Origin: Clostridiales bacterium
GTDB lineage: Bacteria > Bacillota > Clostridia > Christensenellales > Aristaeellaceae
Reading direction: 5' to 3'
Assembly: GCA_004557125.1 (NCBI GenBank)
Contig: SFET01000015.1
Location: 38,452-102,451 of the forward strand
Length of the DNA stretch: 64,000 nucleotides
In this document: positions 29,501 through 37,321 of the stretch, in pieces
How the letters are laid out: each line of letters starts with the position of its first letter
How positions within the stretch are numbered: the stretch's first letter is position 1
The notes under the pieces: generated by a model
Database searches by the model: none
Seen by the model: only the letters and a program-made list of their open reading frames with translations
What the model was told of the DNA's origin: nothing
Position numbers and translations under genes: made by a program

Positions 29501-29845
29501 GATGCCGCCGGAGATCCATGCGCCCGCCAGGCCCACCAGCGCGGGCTTGACCACCTCGTTGCGGTAGATGAAATCGTACTTGCCGACCTTGTCCCAGCCG
29601 CTGAGGATCTTTCCGCCCAGCGCGGGCAGCACCTGGGTGGAGACATATTCGTTCTCCAGCTCGTAGACCTCGTATTCCACATCCCGCTTTTCGTCGGTGA
29701 TGCCGTCGGAATAGGGCAGCGGATAGAGTCGCCCGCTGGCCCCCTGATAGGGCTTCTTCTCGAAGAACATGGGCAATTCGTTGGGTTTCTTGGGAATATA
29801 GGTGGGTATCGCCTGTTGCACGCGCCTCGCCTGTACCTCTTTCAT
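26594..29845 (-). CDS. DUF5107 + TPR protein (cassette 1)
   Basis: A 1083-aa cytoplasmic protein (no signal peptide). The first 350 or so residues form a DUF5107 domain, likely a galactose-mutarotase-like beta sandwich; conserved blocks are LPALGGKILSGWDK, WISGGIEFNWPQHH, FMWWANLAVPVNE and YTDNQPDFTWI. From about residue 460 to the end are many tetratricopeptide-like helix pairs (for example SDTEALYLKGLALCYLERWDE). It is a paralogue of the protein at 38146-41352. The ATG at 29845 has SD GGAGG. It is divergently transcribed from a regulator gene. DUF5107 proteins occur in carbohydrate-use loci, so a glycan-processing or sugar-binding role is inferred; the reaction is unknown. Confidence 0.8.
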   Translation of the reverse strand: MKEVQARRVQQAIPTYIPKKPNELPMFFEKKPYQGASGRLYPLPYSDGITDEKRDVEYEVYELENEYVSTQVLPALGGKILSGWDKVGKYDFIYRNEVVKPALVGLAGAWISGGIEFNWPQHHRPTTFLPLEAALEENSDGSRTVWTGEVDPFYRMKGMVGVTIDPGRSYIRAKVRVYNRTAQPQLFMWWANLAVPVNENYRTIFPPDVEWVNDHDRRAVLSWPIAKGVYHTARPFDYGEGTDLSRYDSVKVPSSFLVSQGQSDMDFVAGYDGGLKKGIAAVADHHIAPGKKMWTWGHGDFGEMWCSNLTDENGPYIELMTGVYTDNQPDFTWIAPYESREFEQYWYPIREIGDVKNATIDAAMNFEACDGGAYLGLNVTGSFPDARIEIADGDEIIFSENADLAPDAAWTKTIAIAGHSFMNLRASLRSADGRTLVAYKPYVRGQKQPIAVREPVRRPAEYETVEELYINGLHLEQYRQHNYDPRDYYREGLRRDPGDIRCNTGMARLALRDGLFEDCLHHCDKAIERLTSRNQHPSDTEALYLKGLALCYLERWDEATDALYRAGWSYGFRSAAYYRLAVIDCRFGRYADALEKLEVSMGLNRGHTQAANLKCAVLRALGRVDEARALCEENVRFDLLDIRARLEKHALDGDGAAIREIFGGKPENFLNAAADYMEAGLIEDALRTLSLADENPLVLYYRAYCQHRLGMEYRQALTTAAAMDSGLCFPAKLEDVAVLRFAIDENPADANACYFLGSLCYDRFRYDEAIALWEQAIERDPRHAKALRNLSIAYFDKRGDAASARVCMERAMQYRSDPRLLFEYQQLLKNSNVCPDERLAVYERYPELLAERDDCYLDRIVLLCQKGRYPEAIAAARAKHFHIYEGGEGNLTKQHAWMHVLYANELARAGKLAEAEQTYLDGVNMPKSYGEAKTFFNQEAHIYYYLGLLLEREGRVDEAQKAFEEASVYKATVSELSLFRALALRKLMRFSQARQVLEEMLTSGEKLIRDCDLRSYYGVGSPTPMPFEYDIERQNKVNGEILRAYALLGLGRREEAEAALSRAAGLDPHNFRIYAFGEIRNFL

Positions 29846-29889
29846 AATTGTGATTCCTCCACTCATATTGTGCTCAGCACTCTGATTTC

Positions 29890-29917
29890 ATTTTAACAGG
29901 CGTCCCATGGGGTGCAA
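29890..29917 (-). promoter_or_regulatory. Promoter of DUF5107 gene, cassette 1
   Basis: Minus strand TTGCAC (29912-29917), 16-base spacer, TAAAAT (29890-29895). A short palindrome GTGCTCAGCAC lies just downstream at 29868-29878 and could be an operator. Confidence 0.55.
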
Positions 29918-29968
29918 GATCAAATGCGGCGTTTTTCAAACACGAAATTTCAACTGCCTGCGATCTGC

Positions 29969-29997
29969 TTGTAAAATCGAAGGAATATGAGTATAAT
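29969..29997 (+). promoter_or_regulatory. Promoter of regulator gene, cassette 1
   Basis: TTGTAA (29969-29974), 17-base spacer, TATAAT (29992-29997). The gene starts at 30035 with SD AAAGGAGG. Confidence 0.7.
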
Positions 29998-30034
29998 ATA
30001 TGGAAAGTATTGCAGTCCGGAAAGGAGGCGCGCC

Positions 30035-31105
30035 ATGGTTTCCATACTGATCGAGCCCAGCTACGCCCACAGCGTGTGGTGCACCAGCGTTCTGGAAGGC
30101 CTGGTGGGACAGCTGAAACAGAAGCGCATCTCCTATGGTCTCGCCTCGAACCTCGAGGAGGTCTGCCGGGACGCGCGCTATGCCTTTGTCGTGGGAACGG
30201 GAGATCCCTGGGTCAATTCCGCGCTCATGGGCTGCAACCAGATGGGCGTGCACCCGATTCTGCTCTGCAGCCAGGCGACCCACCGCTTCAGCTGCAATTA
30301 CAGCTCCGTCTGCTCCGATGTGCCCAGCAGCACCCGCCACGTGATCGAACAGCTGCGCGTGCTGGGCAGCTCCCGCGTGGCCCTCTACGGCGTCAATCCC
30401 CAGTCCATTGCGGATCAGAGCCGGATGGAGTGCTATCTGACGCTCGTGGAGAAGGAGCATCAGGCGGTATTCTTCAATTGCGGCTCCATGAAGCAGTGCT
30501 ATGCGTCCTTCATGGAGGCCGGAGACCGCTTCGATGCGGTGCTCTGCGCGAACTGCTTTCTGGCCATTTCCCTGGTGCGCCGCCTGCGCCGGGACGCCCC
30601 GGAGCGGCTGCGGCGGCTGCGCATCATCGGCTATCAGGAGGTGCGCCTCACCGAGCTCTACGCCGACGACATCTATACGCTGCGGCTGAACTTCCACGAA
30701 TACGGCAAGGCGGCGGTGATGCTGATGGATTGCCTGCAGAAGAATCCCCACCTGACCCACGCCACCATGGCCATCGATTGGGACATCAGCGAGCTGGAGC
30801 GGGAGCAGCACGGGCAGCAGAATCGCTCCCCGGCGGCGCTGCCGACCCTTCCGGATGCGCTGGATGCCTTCTATCAGGATCCGGAGCTCAATGAAATGAT
30901 GCTGCTGGAGAGCCTGCTCTACGAGAGCGAGGAGGTGGATCGCAAGATCATCCACGGCCTTGTAAACGATGAATCCTATGAGCAGATTGCGGAGAAGTGC
31001 TTCATGTCCGTGAGCACGGTGAAGTACCGGCTGCGCAAGATGCTGGACCTGTGCCACTTCCGCAATCGCGCGGAATTAATTGAACTGCTGCGCCAGTACG
31101 TGTAG
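30035..31105 (+). CDS. Transcriptional regulator: LacI-like sensor domain + C-terminal LuxR-like HTH (cassette 1)
   Basis: A 356-aa regulator. The N-terminal 260 residues look like a LacI/periplasmic-binding sensor, for example RVALYGVNPQSIADQSRM and FDAVLCANCFLAISLVRRLR. The usual N-terminal LacI HTH is missing. Instead a LuxR/GerE-like HTH sits at the C-terminus (YEQIAEKCFMSVSTVKYRLR, about 315-334). It has the same length and layout as the regulator at 41581-42651. The ATG at 30035 has SD AAAGGAGG. Divergent from the DUF5107-TPR gene and directly upstream of a sugar ABC transporter, it probably senses the sugar and controls these genes. Confidence 0.8.
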   Translation: MVSILIEPSYAHSVWCTSVLEGLVGQLKQKRISYGLASNLEEVCRDARYAFVVGTGDPWVNSALMGCNQMGVHPILLCSQATHRFSCNYSSVCSDVPSSTRHVIEQLRVLGSSRVALYGVNPQSIADQSRMECYLTLVEKEHQAVFFNCGSMKQCYASFMEAGDRFDAVLCANCFLAISLVRRLRRDAPERLRRLRIIGYQEVRLTELYADDIYTLRLNFHEYGKAAVMLMDCLQKNPHLTHATMAIDWDISELEREQHGQQNRSPAALPTLPDALDAFYQDPELNEMMLLESLLYESEEVDRKIIHGLVNDESYEQIAEKCFMSVSTVKYRLRKMLDLCHFRNRAELIELLRQYV

Positions 31106-31253
31106 CGCGGCGCTGCCGCGCTGCACGTGTGCGGGCGGCGTAGCATGCCTTTCATCACATTTAGCTTCGCAGTTTGACCGATTTTTTTTTACCACATTGG
31201 GCGCATTTGAACAATAATCTAAAATTTCCGATTTTTTCGCAGGAAAATTAGAC

Positions 31254-31328
31254 TTTCGATCCCTCCGCAATTCTGATATACTGAAAATGTTAAAAACAAT
31301 GTGTCGATCGGGTTGCCACGATCGTGGC
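31254..31328 (+). promoter_or_regulatory. Promoter and 14-bp palindrome before the sugar ABC operon
   Basis: A promoter TTTCGA (31254-31259), 17-base spacer, TATACT (31277-31282). Downstream of the expected start of transcription is the perfect palindrome GCCACGATCGTGGC (31315-31328), well placed for a repressor or a leader structure. The rest of the gap 31106-31366 holds a GC-rich hairpin after the regulator stop and no gene. Confidence 0.6.
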
Positions 31329-31366
31329 TGGACGCGCACATATTCGGACACAGAGGGAGAGGCAAT

Positions 31367-32863
31367 GTGGAAAACGTAATTGAATTCAAAAACATTACAA
31401 AGTACTTTCCCGGCGTGAAGGCTCTGGACGACATCAGCTTCGTTGCCAGGGGCGGCGAGGTGCTGGCGTTGATGGGCGAAAACGGCGCGGGCAAGTCTAC
31501 GCTTTTGAAGGTGCTCAATGGCGACTATCAGCAGACCAGCGGCGAATACCTGATCAACGGCAAGTCCTGCCACTTCAACAATCCCCGCGAGGCCGTCGCG
31601 GCGGGCATCGGCGTGATCTACCAGGAGCGGCAGATCATGCTGGAGCTGACCGTGGGCGAAAACATGTTCCTGGGCCGCCTTCCCGTGGGCGCGATGGGGC
31701 ACATCCGCATGAACGAGGTGCATGAGCGCGCCCAGAAGATCATCGACGAGTTCGGCCTGGACATGAAGTCCACGGACAAGGTCAAGGATCTGAGCGTCGC
31801 CTACCAGCAGATGGTGGAGATCATGAAGGCGTACAGCCGCGAAAATCTGAAGATGATCGCCTTCGACGAGCCCACCGCCAGCCTTTCCGACGCGGAGATC
31901 GACAGTCTGTTCCGCATCATCCGCAAGCTGCGCGGCGAGGGCAAGGTCGTCATCTACGTCTCCCACCGCATGGCGGAGATTCGCCAGGTCGCGGACCGCG
32001 TGGCCGTTTTCAAGGACGGCCGCTTTGTCGGCGACTGGCCCGTGGACGAAATTACGGACAAGGAACTGATCCAGAAGATGGTCGGCCGCGATCTGGGCGA
32101 CGTGTTCTCCGCGCTGGACAAGCGCAAGACCATCGGGGACGTGGTGCTGGAGGCGAAGAACGTGCGCTCCCCCTTCCTCCACGAATGCTCCTTCACCCTG
32201 CGCGCAGGCGAGGTCCTGGGCTTCTCGGGCCTGGTGGGCGCGGGCCGCACGGAGCTTGTGCGGGCCATCACCGGCGCGGATCCCATGACCGGCGGCGAGG
32301 TGTTCCTGGAGGGAAAGCCGCTGAAGTGCAAAACGCCCCACGACGCAATCCGCAACGGCATGGTCATGGTGCCGGAGGACCGCAAATTGCAGGGAATCAT
32401 TCCGCGGATGAGCGTCGGCCGGAACATCGCCGTGGGCTCGCTGGATGCGCTGACCGGCTTCCTGGGCCACATCGATACCAAGCGCGAGGCGCAGATTGGC
32501 ATCGACGGCAAGGCGAATTTCAATATCAAGACCCCGAATCTTGAAAAATCCATCGTCGAGCTCTCCGGCGGCAACCAGCAGAAGGCCATCGTGGCCCGCT
32601 GGCTGACGACGAAGCCGAAGGTTCTGATTCTGGATGAACCGACAAAGGGCATTGACGTCGGCGCAAAATCGGAGTTCTACAACATGATCTGCGAATTTGC
32701 ACGCCAGGGCATCGCCGTTATTCTCATCTCTTCGGAGCTTCCCGAGGTCATCGGTCTCTCGGATCGCATCATCGTCATGCGCGGCAGGCGCATCGTCGGC
32801 GAGATTCAGGCCATCGACGCCACGGAAGAAAAACTGCTCACTATGGCCATGATGGAGGAATAG
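31367..32863 (+). CDS. Sugar ABC transporter ATP-binding protein (RbsA/AraG/MglA type)
   Basis: A 498-aa ATPase with two fused ABC modules, as in RbsA, AraG and MglA. Module 1 has Walker A GENGAGKST and Walker B IAFDEPTASLSD. Module 2 has the degenerate GLVGAGRTE loop, signature LSGGNQQKAIVARW and Walker B LILDEPTKGID. It energises uptake of a monosaccharide. The start is GTG at 31367 behind SD GGGAGAGG; no ATG fits. The permease gene follows after 4 bases and the binding protein gene after that, forming a complete transporter. It lies next to the cassette 1 regulator. Confidence 0.92.
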   Translation: MENVIEFKNITKYFPGVKALDDISFVARGGEVLALMGENGAGKSTLLKVLNGDYQQTSGEYLINGKSCHFNNPREAVAAGIGVIYQERQIMLELTVGENMFLGRLPVGAMGHIRMNEVHERAQKIIDEFGLDMKSTDKVKDLSVAYQQMVEIMKAYSRENLKMIAFDEPTASLSDAEIDSLFRIIRKLRGEGKVVIYVSHRMAEIRQVADRVAVFKDGRFVGDWPVDEITDKELIQKMVGRDLGDVFSALDKRKTIGDVVLEAKNVRSPFLHECSFTLRAGEVLGFSGLVGAGRTELVRAITGADPMTGGEVFLEGKPLKCKTPHDAIRNGMVMVPEDRKLQGIIPRMSVGRNIAVGSLDALTGFLGHIDTKREAQIGIDGKANFNIKTPNLEKSIVELSGGNQQKAIVARWLTTKPKVLILDEPTKGIDVGAKSEFYNMICEFARQGIAVILISSELPEVIGLSDRIIVMRGRRIVGEIQAIDATEEKLLTMAMMEE

Positions 32864-32867
32864 TTCG

Positions 32868-33854
32868 ATGAAAAAGAAAATCCCGCTCTCCGGAAACCAG
32901 ATCGTGCTGATTGCCGCGCTCGCCGCAATCACGGTGGTGTTCTCCCTGATCAACCCGAATTTCTTTTCTCTGACCAACCTGATCAACATTCTGATCTCCT
33001 CCACCACCATCGGCCTGACCGCCATCGGCATCACCTTCCTGATCATGACTGGCGGCAACGACCTCTCCGGCGGCGCGGTGGCCGCGGCGGCAGGCGTGTT
33101 CATCGCCTGGGGCCTGAAGAACACCAATCTGCACTGGGTCGTGCTGGTGCTGATGACCCTGGCCATGGCGGCGGGCATCGGTTCCCTGAACGGCCTGATG
33201 GTCACCAAGCTCAACATCGTGCCCTTCATTGCGACGCTGGTGTCCCAGTCGATCTGGCGCGGCGTTGCCTATCTGATCTGCGACGGCAAGCCCATCGCCA
33301 TCAGCAACGAGGGGCTCCAGTTCCTCTGCAAGGGCCGCATCTTCGGCAACCAGGGCATTCCGATCAGCGTGCTGATCATGTTCTTCTTCTTTATCATCTT
33401 CGCTTACATTCTGGCCAAGACCCGCTTCGGCCGCAGCGTGTTTGCCATCGGCGGCAACGCGGAGGCCGCGCGCCTGGCCGGCATCAATTCCTTCCGGGTC
33501 AAGATGGCCGCTTACATCATGACCTCGATGTTCGCCTCCCTGGCGGGCATCATCCTGGCGGGCCGCATGAACTCCGGTAACCCGGCGGCCAGCCCGAACC
33601 TGCACTTTGACGCCATCACCGCGGCGAACCTGGGCGGCGTATCCATGGTCGGCGGCGTCGGCTCCATCCCCAGCGTCATTCTGGGCGTGCTGCTGGTGCA
33701 GGCGTTCAACTCCGGCCTGAACATGGCCCAGGTGTCCTCCTACTGGCAGTATGTTGCCCGCGGCCTGCTGCTCTTTGCATCCCTGGCCATCGACGTCTAC
33801 CGCCAGCGCAGCCACGAGAAGCGCCTGCTTGCCGACACCATGAAGCACATGTAA
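32868..33854 (+). CDS. Sugar ABC transporter permease (RbsC/AraH type)
   Basis: A 328-aa membrane protein with 8-10 helices of the branched-chain/ribose permease family. The conserved loop FAIGGNAEAARLAGI (coupling to the ATPase) and the NLGGVSMVGGVGSIPSVILG segment identify it. It is the sugar channel for the neighbouring ATPase and binding protein. SD GGAGG lies in the end of the ATPase gene, four bases before its ATG. Confidence 0.92.
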   Translation: MKKKIPLSGNQIVLIAALAAITVVFSLINPNFFSLTNLINILISSTTIGLTAIGITFLIMTGGNDLSGGAVAAAAGVFIAWGLKNTNLHWVVLVLMTLAMAAGIGSLNGLMVTKLNIVPFIATLVSQSIWRGVAYLICDGKPIAISNEGLQFLCKGRIFGNQGIPISVLIMFFFFIIFAYILAKTRFGRSVFAIGGNAEAARLAGINSFRVKMAAYIMTSMFASLAGIILAGRMNSGNPAASPNLHFDAITAANLGGVSMVGGVGSIPSVILGVLLVQAFNSGLNMAQVSSYWQYVARGLLLFASLAIDVYRQRSHEKRLLADTMKHM

Positions 33855-33924
33855 GCTTCGAGAAAACCCTGTTTTCCTGGTCGGTGCATCCGGCCTGAAA
33901 AAAATAGAAACGGAGGCTGTTCCC

Positions 33925-34914
33925 ATGAAGAAAATCCTTGCTCTCATCCTCGCGCTCTGTCTGCTGGCCGGCTTCGCCGCCCTGGCAGAGGAAACCAAGA
34001 CCGAATGGAACTTCTACGGTCTGTACAAGTCCGAGTCCATGTACTTCGTCAATGAAGCTGCTTCCATCGAGGCGACCATCGCCGCCTGGGCGGAGGAGCA
34101 CGGCTTCACCTACAAGTGGCACTACCTCAGCTCCGACGGCGACGCCGAAAAGTGCCTGACCACCGTAGACACCGCCATCGCCGACAACGCGGACGCCATC
34201 TTCATCTGCGTTCCGGATCAGACCATGTCCCAGGCGGTCGTTGAGAAGTGCGCCGAGTCCGGCACCCTGGTCGTGGCCTGCGACGACGGCCTGATCGACG
34301 GCGACGGCAACAAGATCGCTCCCTGGTTCGGCATCGACGCCTACAACATCGGCTATGCCGCCGGCGAGTGGATGGCCCAGTACGCCATCGACAACAACCT
34401 GCTCGAGGACGAATCCTGCGCCATGCTGTACATGACCATGGACACCGTCTCCTCCTGCGTGCCGAGATCCGAGGGCGAGCGCCAGGCCTGGGCCGACATG
34501 TGCGGCGATGCGATGGCCGATCGCACCTACTCTGCGGACTATGACGGCTCCGACGAGGCCGCTGCCTATGCCAACGCCTCTGCGGTCATCGCCGCCCATC
34601 CGGAAATCACCACCTGGCTGGTTCAGGTTGCATCCGAGACCGGCTCCAGCTCCGCTGCCGCCGCTCTGGAGGAAGCCGGCCTGGCCGAGAACTCCTGCGT
34701 AATGTCTCTGGGCACCGACGCCACCGCCCTGCAGTGGGACGAGGGCAACTTCCAGGTCATCCGCTCCTCCGCGTACTTCTCCGGCAAGGTTGTCGGTCAG
34801 GCTGCTGCGAAGGCGGTTCTGGACTACCTGCTCAACGGCACCGAGATTCCCGCAGAATACGCAACCCCCGCTCAGATCGTGACTCCGGAAAACTACAAGG
34901 ACATCATGCTCTGA
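33925..34914 (+). CDS. Sugar ABC transporter substrate-binding protein (AraF-like)
   Basis: A 329-aa periplasmic-binding protein type I. An N-terminal signal peptide (MKKILALILALCLLAGFAAL) is followed by two alpha/beta lobes. FICVPDQTMSQAVVEKC and TLVVACDDGLID resemble the E. coli L-arabinose-binding protein AraF. The expected lipobox reads LAGF, with Phe where Gram-positive lipoproteins have the lipidated Cys. It may therefore be released after cleavage or held by the transporter. SD CGGAGG. Third gene of the transporter operon, followed by a terminator. Substrate probably a pentose or related hexose; not certain. Confidence 0.88.
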   Translation: MKKILALILALCLLAGFAALAEETKTEWNFYGLYKSESMYFVNEAASIEATIAAWAEEHGFTYKWHYLSSDGDAEKCLTTVDTAIADNADAIFICVPDQTMSQAVVEKCAESGTLVVACDDGLIDGDGNKIAPWFGIDAYNIGYAAGEWMAQYAIDNNLLEDESCAMLYMTMDTVSSCVPRSEGERQAWADMCGDAMADRTYSADYDGSDEAAAYANASAVIAAHPEITTWLVQVASETGSSSAAAALEEAGLAENSCVMSLGTDATALQWDEGNFQVIRSSAYFSGKVVGQAAAKAVLDYLLNGTEIPAEYATPAQIVTPENYKDIML

Positions 34915-34932
34915 TTCCCTCAATACGGAAAG

Positions 34933-34963
34933 ACAATCGGGAGTTTGCTCCCGATTGTTTTTC
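34933..34963 (+). terminator. Terminator after the sugar-binding protein gene
   Basis: Stem ACAATCGGGAG (34933-34943), loop TTTG, stem CTCCCGATTGT (34948-34958), then TTTTTC. It may reduce but not stop expression of the creatininase and sulfatase genes, which have no obvious promoter of their own. Confidence 0.85.
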
Positions 34964-34993
34964 TGTCCACTGCTTCCGATGGAGGTGATCCTG

Positions 34994-35788
34994 ATGAGAA
35001 CAGTACAATTTGAATTGATGCGTCCGGAGGAGTTCCTGGAGGCACGCGCAGCCTTCCCCGTGGCCTATCTGCCGCTGGGCCCGCTGGAGTGGCATGGCCC
35101 CCACATGCCCTTCGGCACCGATGGGCTGGACGCGCAGGCCATCGCCCGATCGACGGCGGAGCGCATCGGCGGCGTGGTGTTTCCCACGCTGTTCTGCGGA
35201 ACGGAGTGCGCCAGAAACGCCCAGACCCTTCAGCGCATGGGCTTTGAGGACGAAAATCTCTACGTTGTCGGCATGGATGTGCCGGACAATTCCGTGCCCA
35301 GCTGCTACTTCCCCGAGGAGGCCTACGGCATGATCCTGAAGGAGCACCTGCGCGTGATGCGGCGGCTGGGCTTCCGGCTGATCGTGGTGGTGAACGCCCA
35401 CGGGGCCGACGGTCAGCTGGCCTCCGGCACGCGCATCGCCCGGGAGCTGACGCAGGAGGGCCGCGGCGCCATCCTCTTCCTGCACGCGTTTCAACCGCTG
35501 GATGCACAGGACGAGAGCCTCGGCCATGCAAACATCAGCGAAACCTCCATGCAAATGTATCTGAACCCGGAATCCGTGCGGCTGTCTGCACTTCCCGACC
35601 GGGACGAAAAGATTGCGACCTACAAATACGGCATTGCCGACAGCCTGCTGTTCAAGGGACGGGGCAATCCGGAGCACACGGTGGAGCACGATCCCCGGGA
35701 CGCCACCGCCGAGCGCGGCCAGCGCTACATCGAGCGCGATGTGGACTACACCATCGAGCAGACGCTCAAGGCCTACAACGCCCTCTGA
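34994..35788 (+). CDS. Creatininase-family amidohydrolase
   Basis: A 264-aa metal-dependent hydrolase of the creatininase family. The metal-binding motifs are LPLGPLEWHGPHMPFGTD (Glu, His, Asp) near the N-terminus and VVVNAHGADGQ in the middle. Family members open cyclic amides or deformylate substrates; in this carbohydrate locus it more likely acts on a sugar derivative (lactone, amide or N-acyl sugar), but that is inferred. The ATG at 34994 has SD GGAGG. It lies between the transporter and the sulfatase, in the same direction. Confidence 0.8.
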   Translation: MRTVQFELMRPEEFLEARAAFPVAYLPLGPLEWHGPHMPFGTDGLDAQAIARSTAERIGGVVFPTLFCGTECARNAQTLQRMGFEDENLYVVGMDVPDNSVPSCYFPEEAYGMILKEHLRVMRRLGFRLIVVVNAHGADGQLASGTRIARELTQEGRGAILFLHAFQPLDAQDESLGHANISETSMQMYLNPESVRLSALPDRDEKIATYKYGIADSLLFKGRGNPEHTVEHDPRDATAERGQRYIERDVDYTIEQTLKAYNAL

Positions 35789-35821
35789 AGGGAAATTTGC
35801 TTGTTGTAAGGAGTGTTTGAT

Positions 35822-37138
35822 TTGCCCAAGAAGCCACATATACTCGTCTTTTTCACCGATCAGCAGCGCTGGGACAGCTGCGGCTGCTATGGCAGCCCGA
35901 ACGGCCTGACCCCCTGCCTGGATGCGCTGGCGCAGGACGGCGTGCTCTTTGAAAACGCCGTCAGCTGTCAGCCCGTCTGCGGCCCTGCGCGCGCGGTCAT
36001 CCAGAGCGGTCAGTATGCCACCCACATCGGCTGCTATCGAAACGCCATCAACCTTCCCGTCTATGACGACACGCTGGCCTGGCGCATGCAGCGCGCCGGA
36101 TACCGGACGGGCTACGTGGGTAAGTGGCACCTGGCAGGCACGGGTGTGGAGCCTGTGCCGGAAAACCTGCGCGCGGGCTACGAGGACTACTGGATCGCCG
36201 CGGACCTGCTGGAGTTTTCCTCCGGCGCGGAGCACGGCTTCGTGTTCGACAAGGAGAACCGCCGCCGGGAGTTCAACAAGTATCGCGTGGATGCGATCAC
36301 GGATTACGCCCTGGAGACGCTGGACGCCCACGACCCCGAGGAGCCGCTGTTCCTGTTCCTGTCCTATCTGGAGCCCCACCACCAGAACAATCTGAACCGC
36401 TACGTGGCCCCGGCGGGCTACGCCGAGCGCTATCGGGACGCGGCCGTGCCGGAGGATCTGCGCGCACTGGACAAGCCCGATGCGGACTGGCGCGCGAATC
36501 TGGCCGATTACTACGGCTGCATCCGACGGCTGGATGAAAACCTCGCCCGGGTGGTGGAGAAGCTGAAGGAGAAGGGCATGTACGAGGACACCATCCTGGC
36601 CTTCACCTGCGACCACGGCTCCCACTTCCGCACCCGCAACGGCGAATACAAGCGATCCTGCCACGAGGCCAGCGTGCACATCCCCATGGTGTTCCACGGC
36701 GGCCCCTTCCGTGGCGGTCGGCGGGTGACGCAGGCGGTCTCGCTGGTGGATTTTGCGCCGACGCTGCTGGAGCTTGCGGGCGCAGATGCCGGTGGAATGG
36801 ATGGGCGCTCCTTTGCGGCCATGGCCCGCGCGGACGTTCCGGGCTGGGACGAGGACGTGTTCATCCAGATCAGCGAGAGCGAGGTCGCCCGCGCCCTGCG
36901 CACGCCCCGCTACAAGTACTGTGTCACCGCCCCGCACCGGGATCCCTGGCGGTGCAGCGACAGCGAGGTCTATGTGGAATCCTGCCTGTACGATCTTCAG
37001 GCCGATCCCAGCGAGCTGAACAACCGCATCGCGGATCCGTCTCTGCGCGAGGTTCGCCGGGAGCTGCGCGCAAAGCTGCTGGCCGCGATCGAAAGGGTCG
37101 AACACCAGTCGCCTACGATTCTCTCCCTCTCGGATTGA
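35822..37138 (+). CDS. Type I sulfatase (formylglycine-dependent)
   Basis: A 438-aa arylsulfatase-superfamily enzyme. The activation motif CGPAR (Cys about 53), where Cys is converted to formylglycine, is intact, and the N-terminal metal-binding TDQQRWDSCG and C-terminal half FTCDHGSHF are present. There is no signal peptide, so it should be cytoplasmic and act on imported sulfated sugars. The start is TTG at 35822 behind SD AAGGAG. An anaerobic sulfatase maturase is encoded at 42746-43855 and is the probable activator. It resembles carbohydrate sulfatases (S1 family); which sulfated sugar is unknown. Confidence 0.88.
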   Translation: MPKKPHILVFFTDQQRWDSCGCYGSPNGLTPCLDALAQDGVLFENAVSCQPVCGPARAVIQSGQYATHIGCYRNAINLPVYDDTLAWRMQRAGYRTGYVGKWHLAGTGVEPVPENLRAGYEDYWIAADLLEFSSGAEHGFVFDKENRRREFNKYRVDAITDYALETLDAHDPEEPLFLFLSYLEPHHQNNLNRYVAPAGYAERYRDAAVPEDLRALDKPDADWRANLADYYGCIRRLDENLARVVEKLKEKGMYEDTILAFTCDHGSHFRTRNGEYKRSCHEASVHIPMVFHGGPFRGGRRVTQAVSLVDFAPTLLELAGADAGGMDGRSFAAMARADVPGWDEDVFIQISESEVARALRTPRYKYCVTAPHRDPWRCSDSEVYVESCLYDLQADPSELNNRIADPSLREVRRELRAKLLAAIERVEHQSPTILSLSD

Positions 37139-37190
37139 TCGCGCTCAAGGCGAACGGCCATCACCCCGAAGCCTTCCGTCCGGAAGCAAA

Positions 37191-37228
37191 GCGAACCCCC
37201 TTCCCAGATCGATGGGAAGGGGGTTCGC
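37191..37228 (+). terminator. Strong hairpin after the sulfatase gene
   Basis: A perfect 15-bp stem GCGAACCCCCTTCCC (37191-37205) with its complement at 37214-37228 and an 8-base loop. There is no T tract on either side, so it may work as an mRNA 3' barrier or with convergent transcription rather than as a classical terminator. Confidence 0.55.
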
Positions 37229-37315
37229 CGCATCCATGGGATACTTTCGTCACATCCGCAGGCTTCAAGCGGCGCATTCATGAAAACATTCCGCCGCATC
37301 CGTGGGATACTTCCG
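37226..37315. repeat. Pair of short direct repeats
   Basis: A 22-base sequence with core CCGCATCC(A/G)TGGGATACTT occurs at 37228-37249 and 37294-37315, differing at two positions, between the convergent sulfatase and epimerase genes. Confidence 0.6.
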
Positions 37316-37321
37316 CTCTTG

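Noticed and set aside
26468..29896. A long plus-strand open frame (over 1100 codons) opposite the DUF5107 gene
   Set aside because: It is an antisense shadow caused by high GC and lack of stops. Composition is Val/Ala/Gly/Leu/His-rich with no domain, and the minus strand encodes a clear family protein. Similar shadows at 38473-41550 (+), 23608-26589 (-), 12718-15045 (+) and 54872-56893 (+) were rejected for the same reason.
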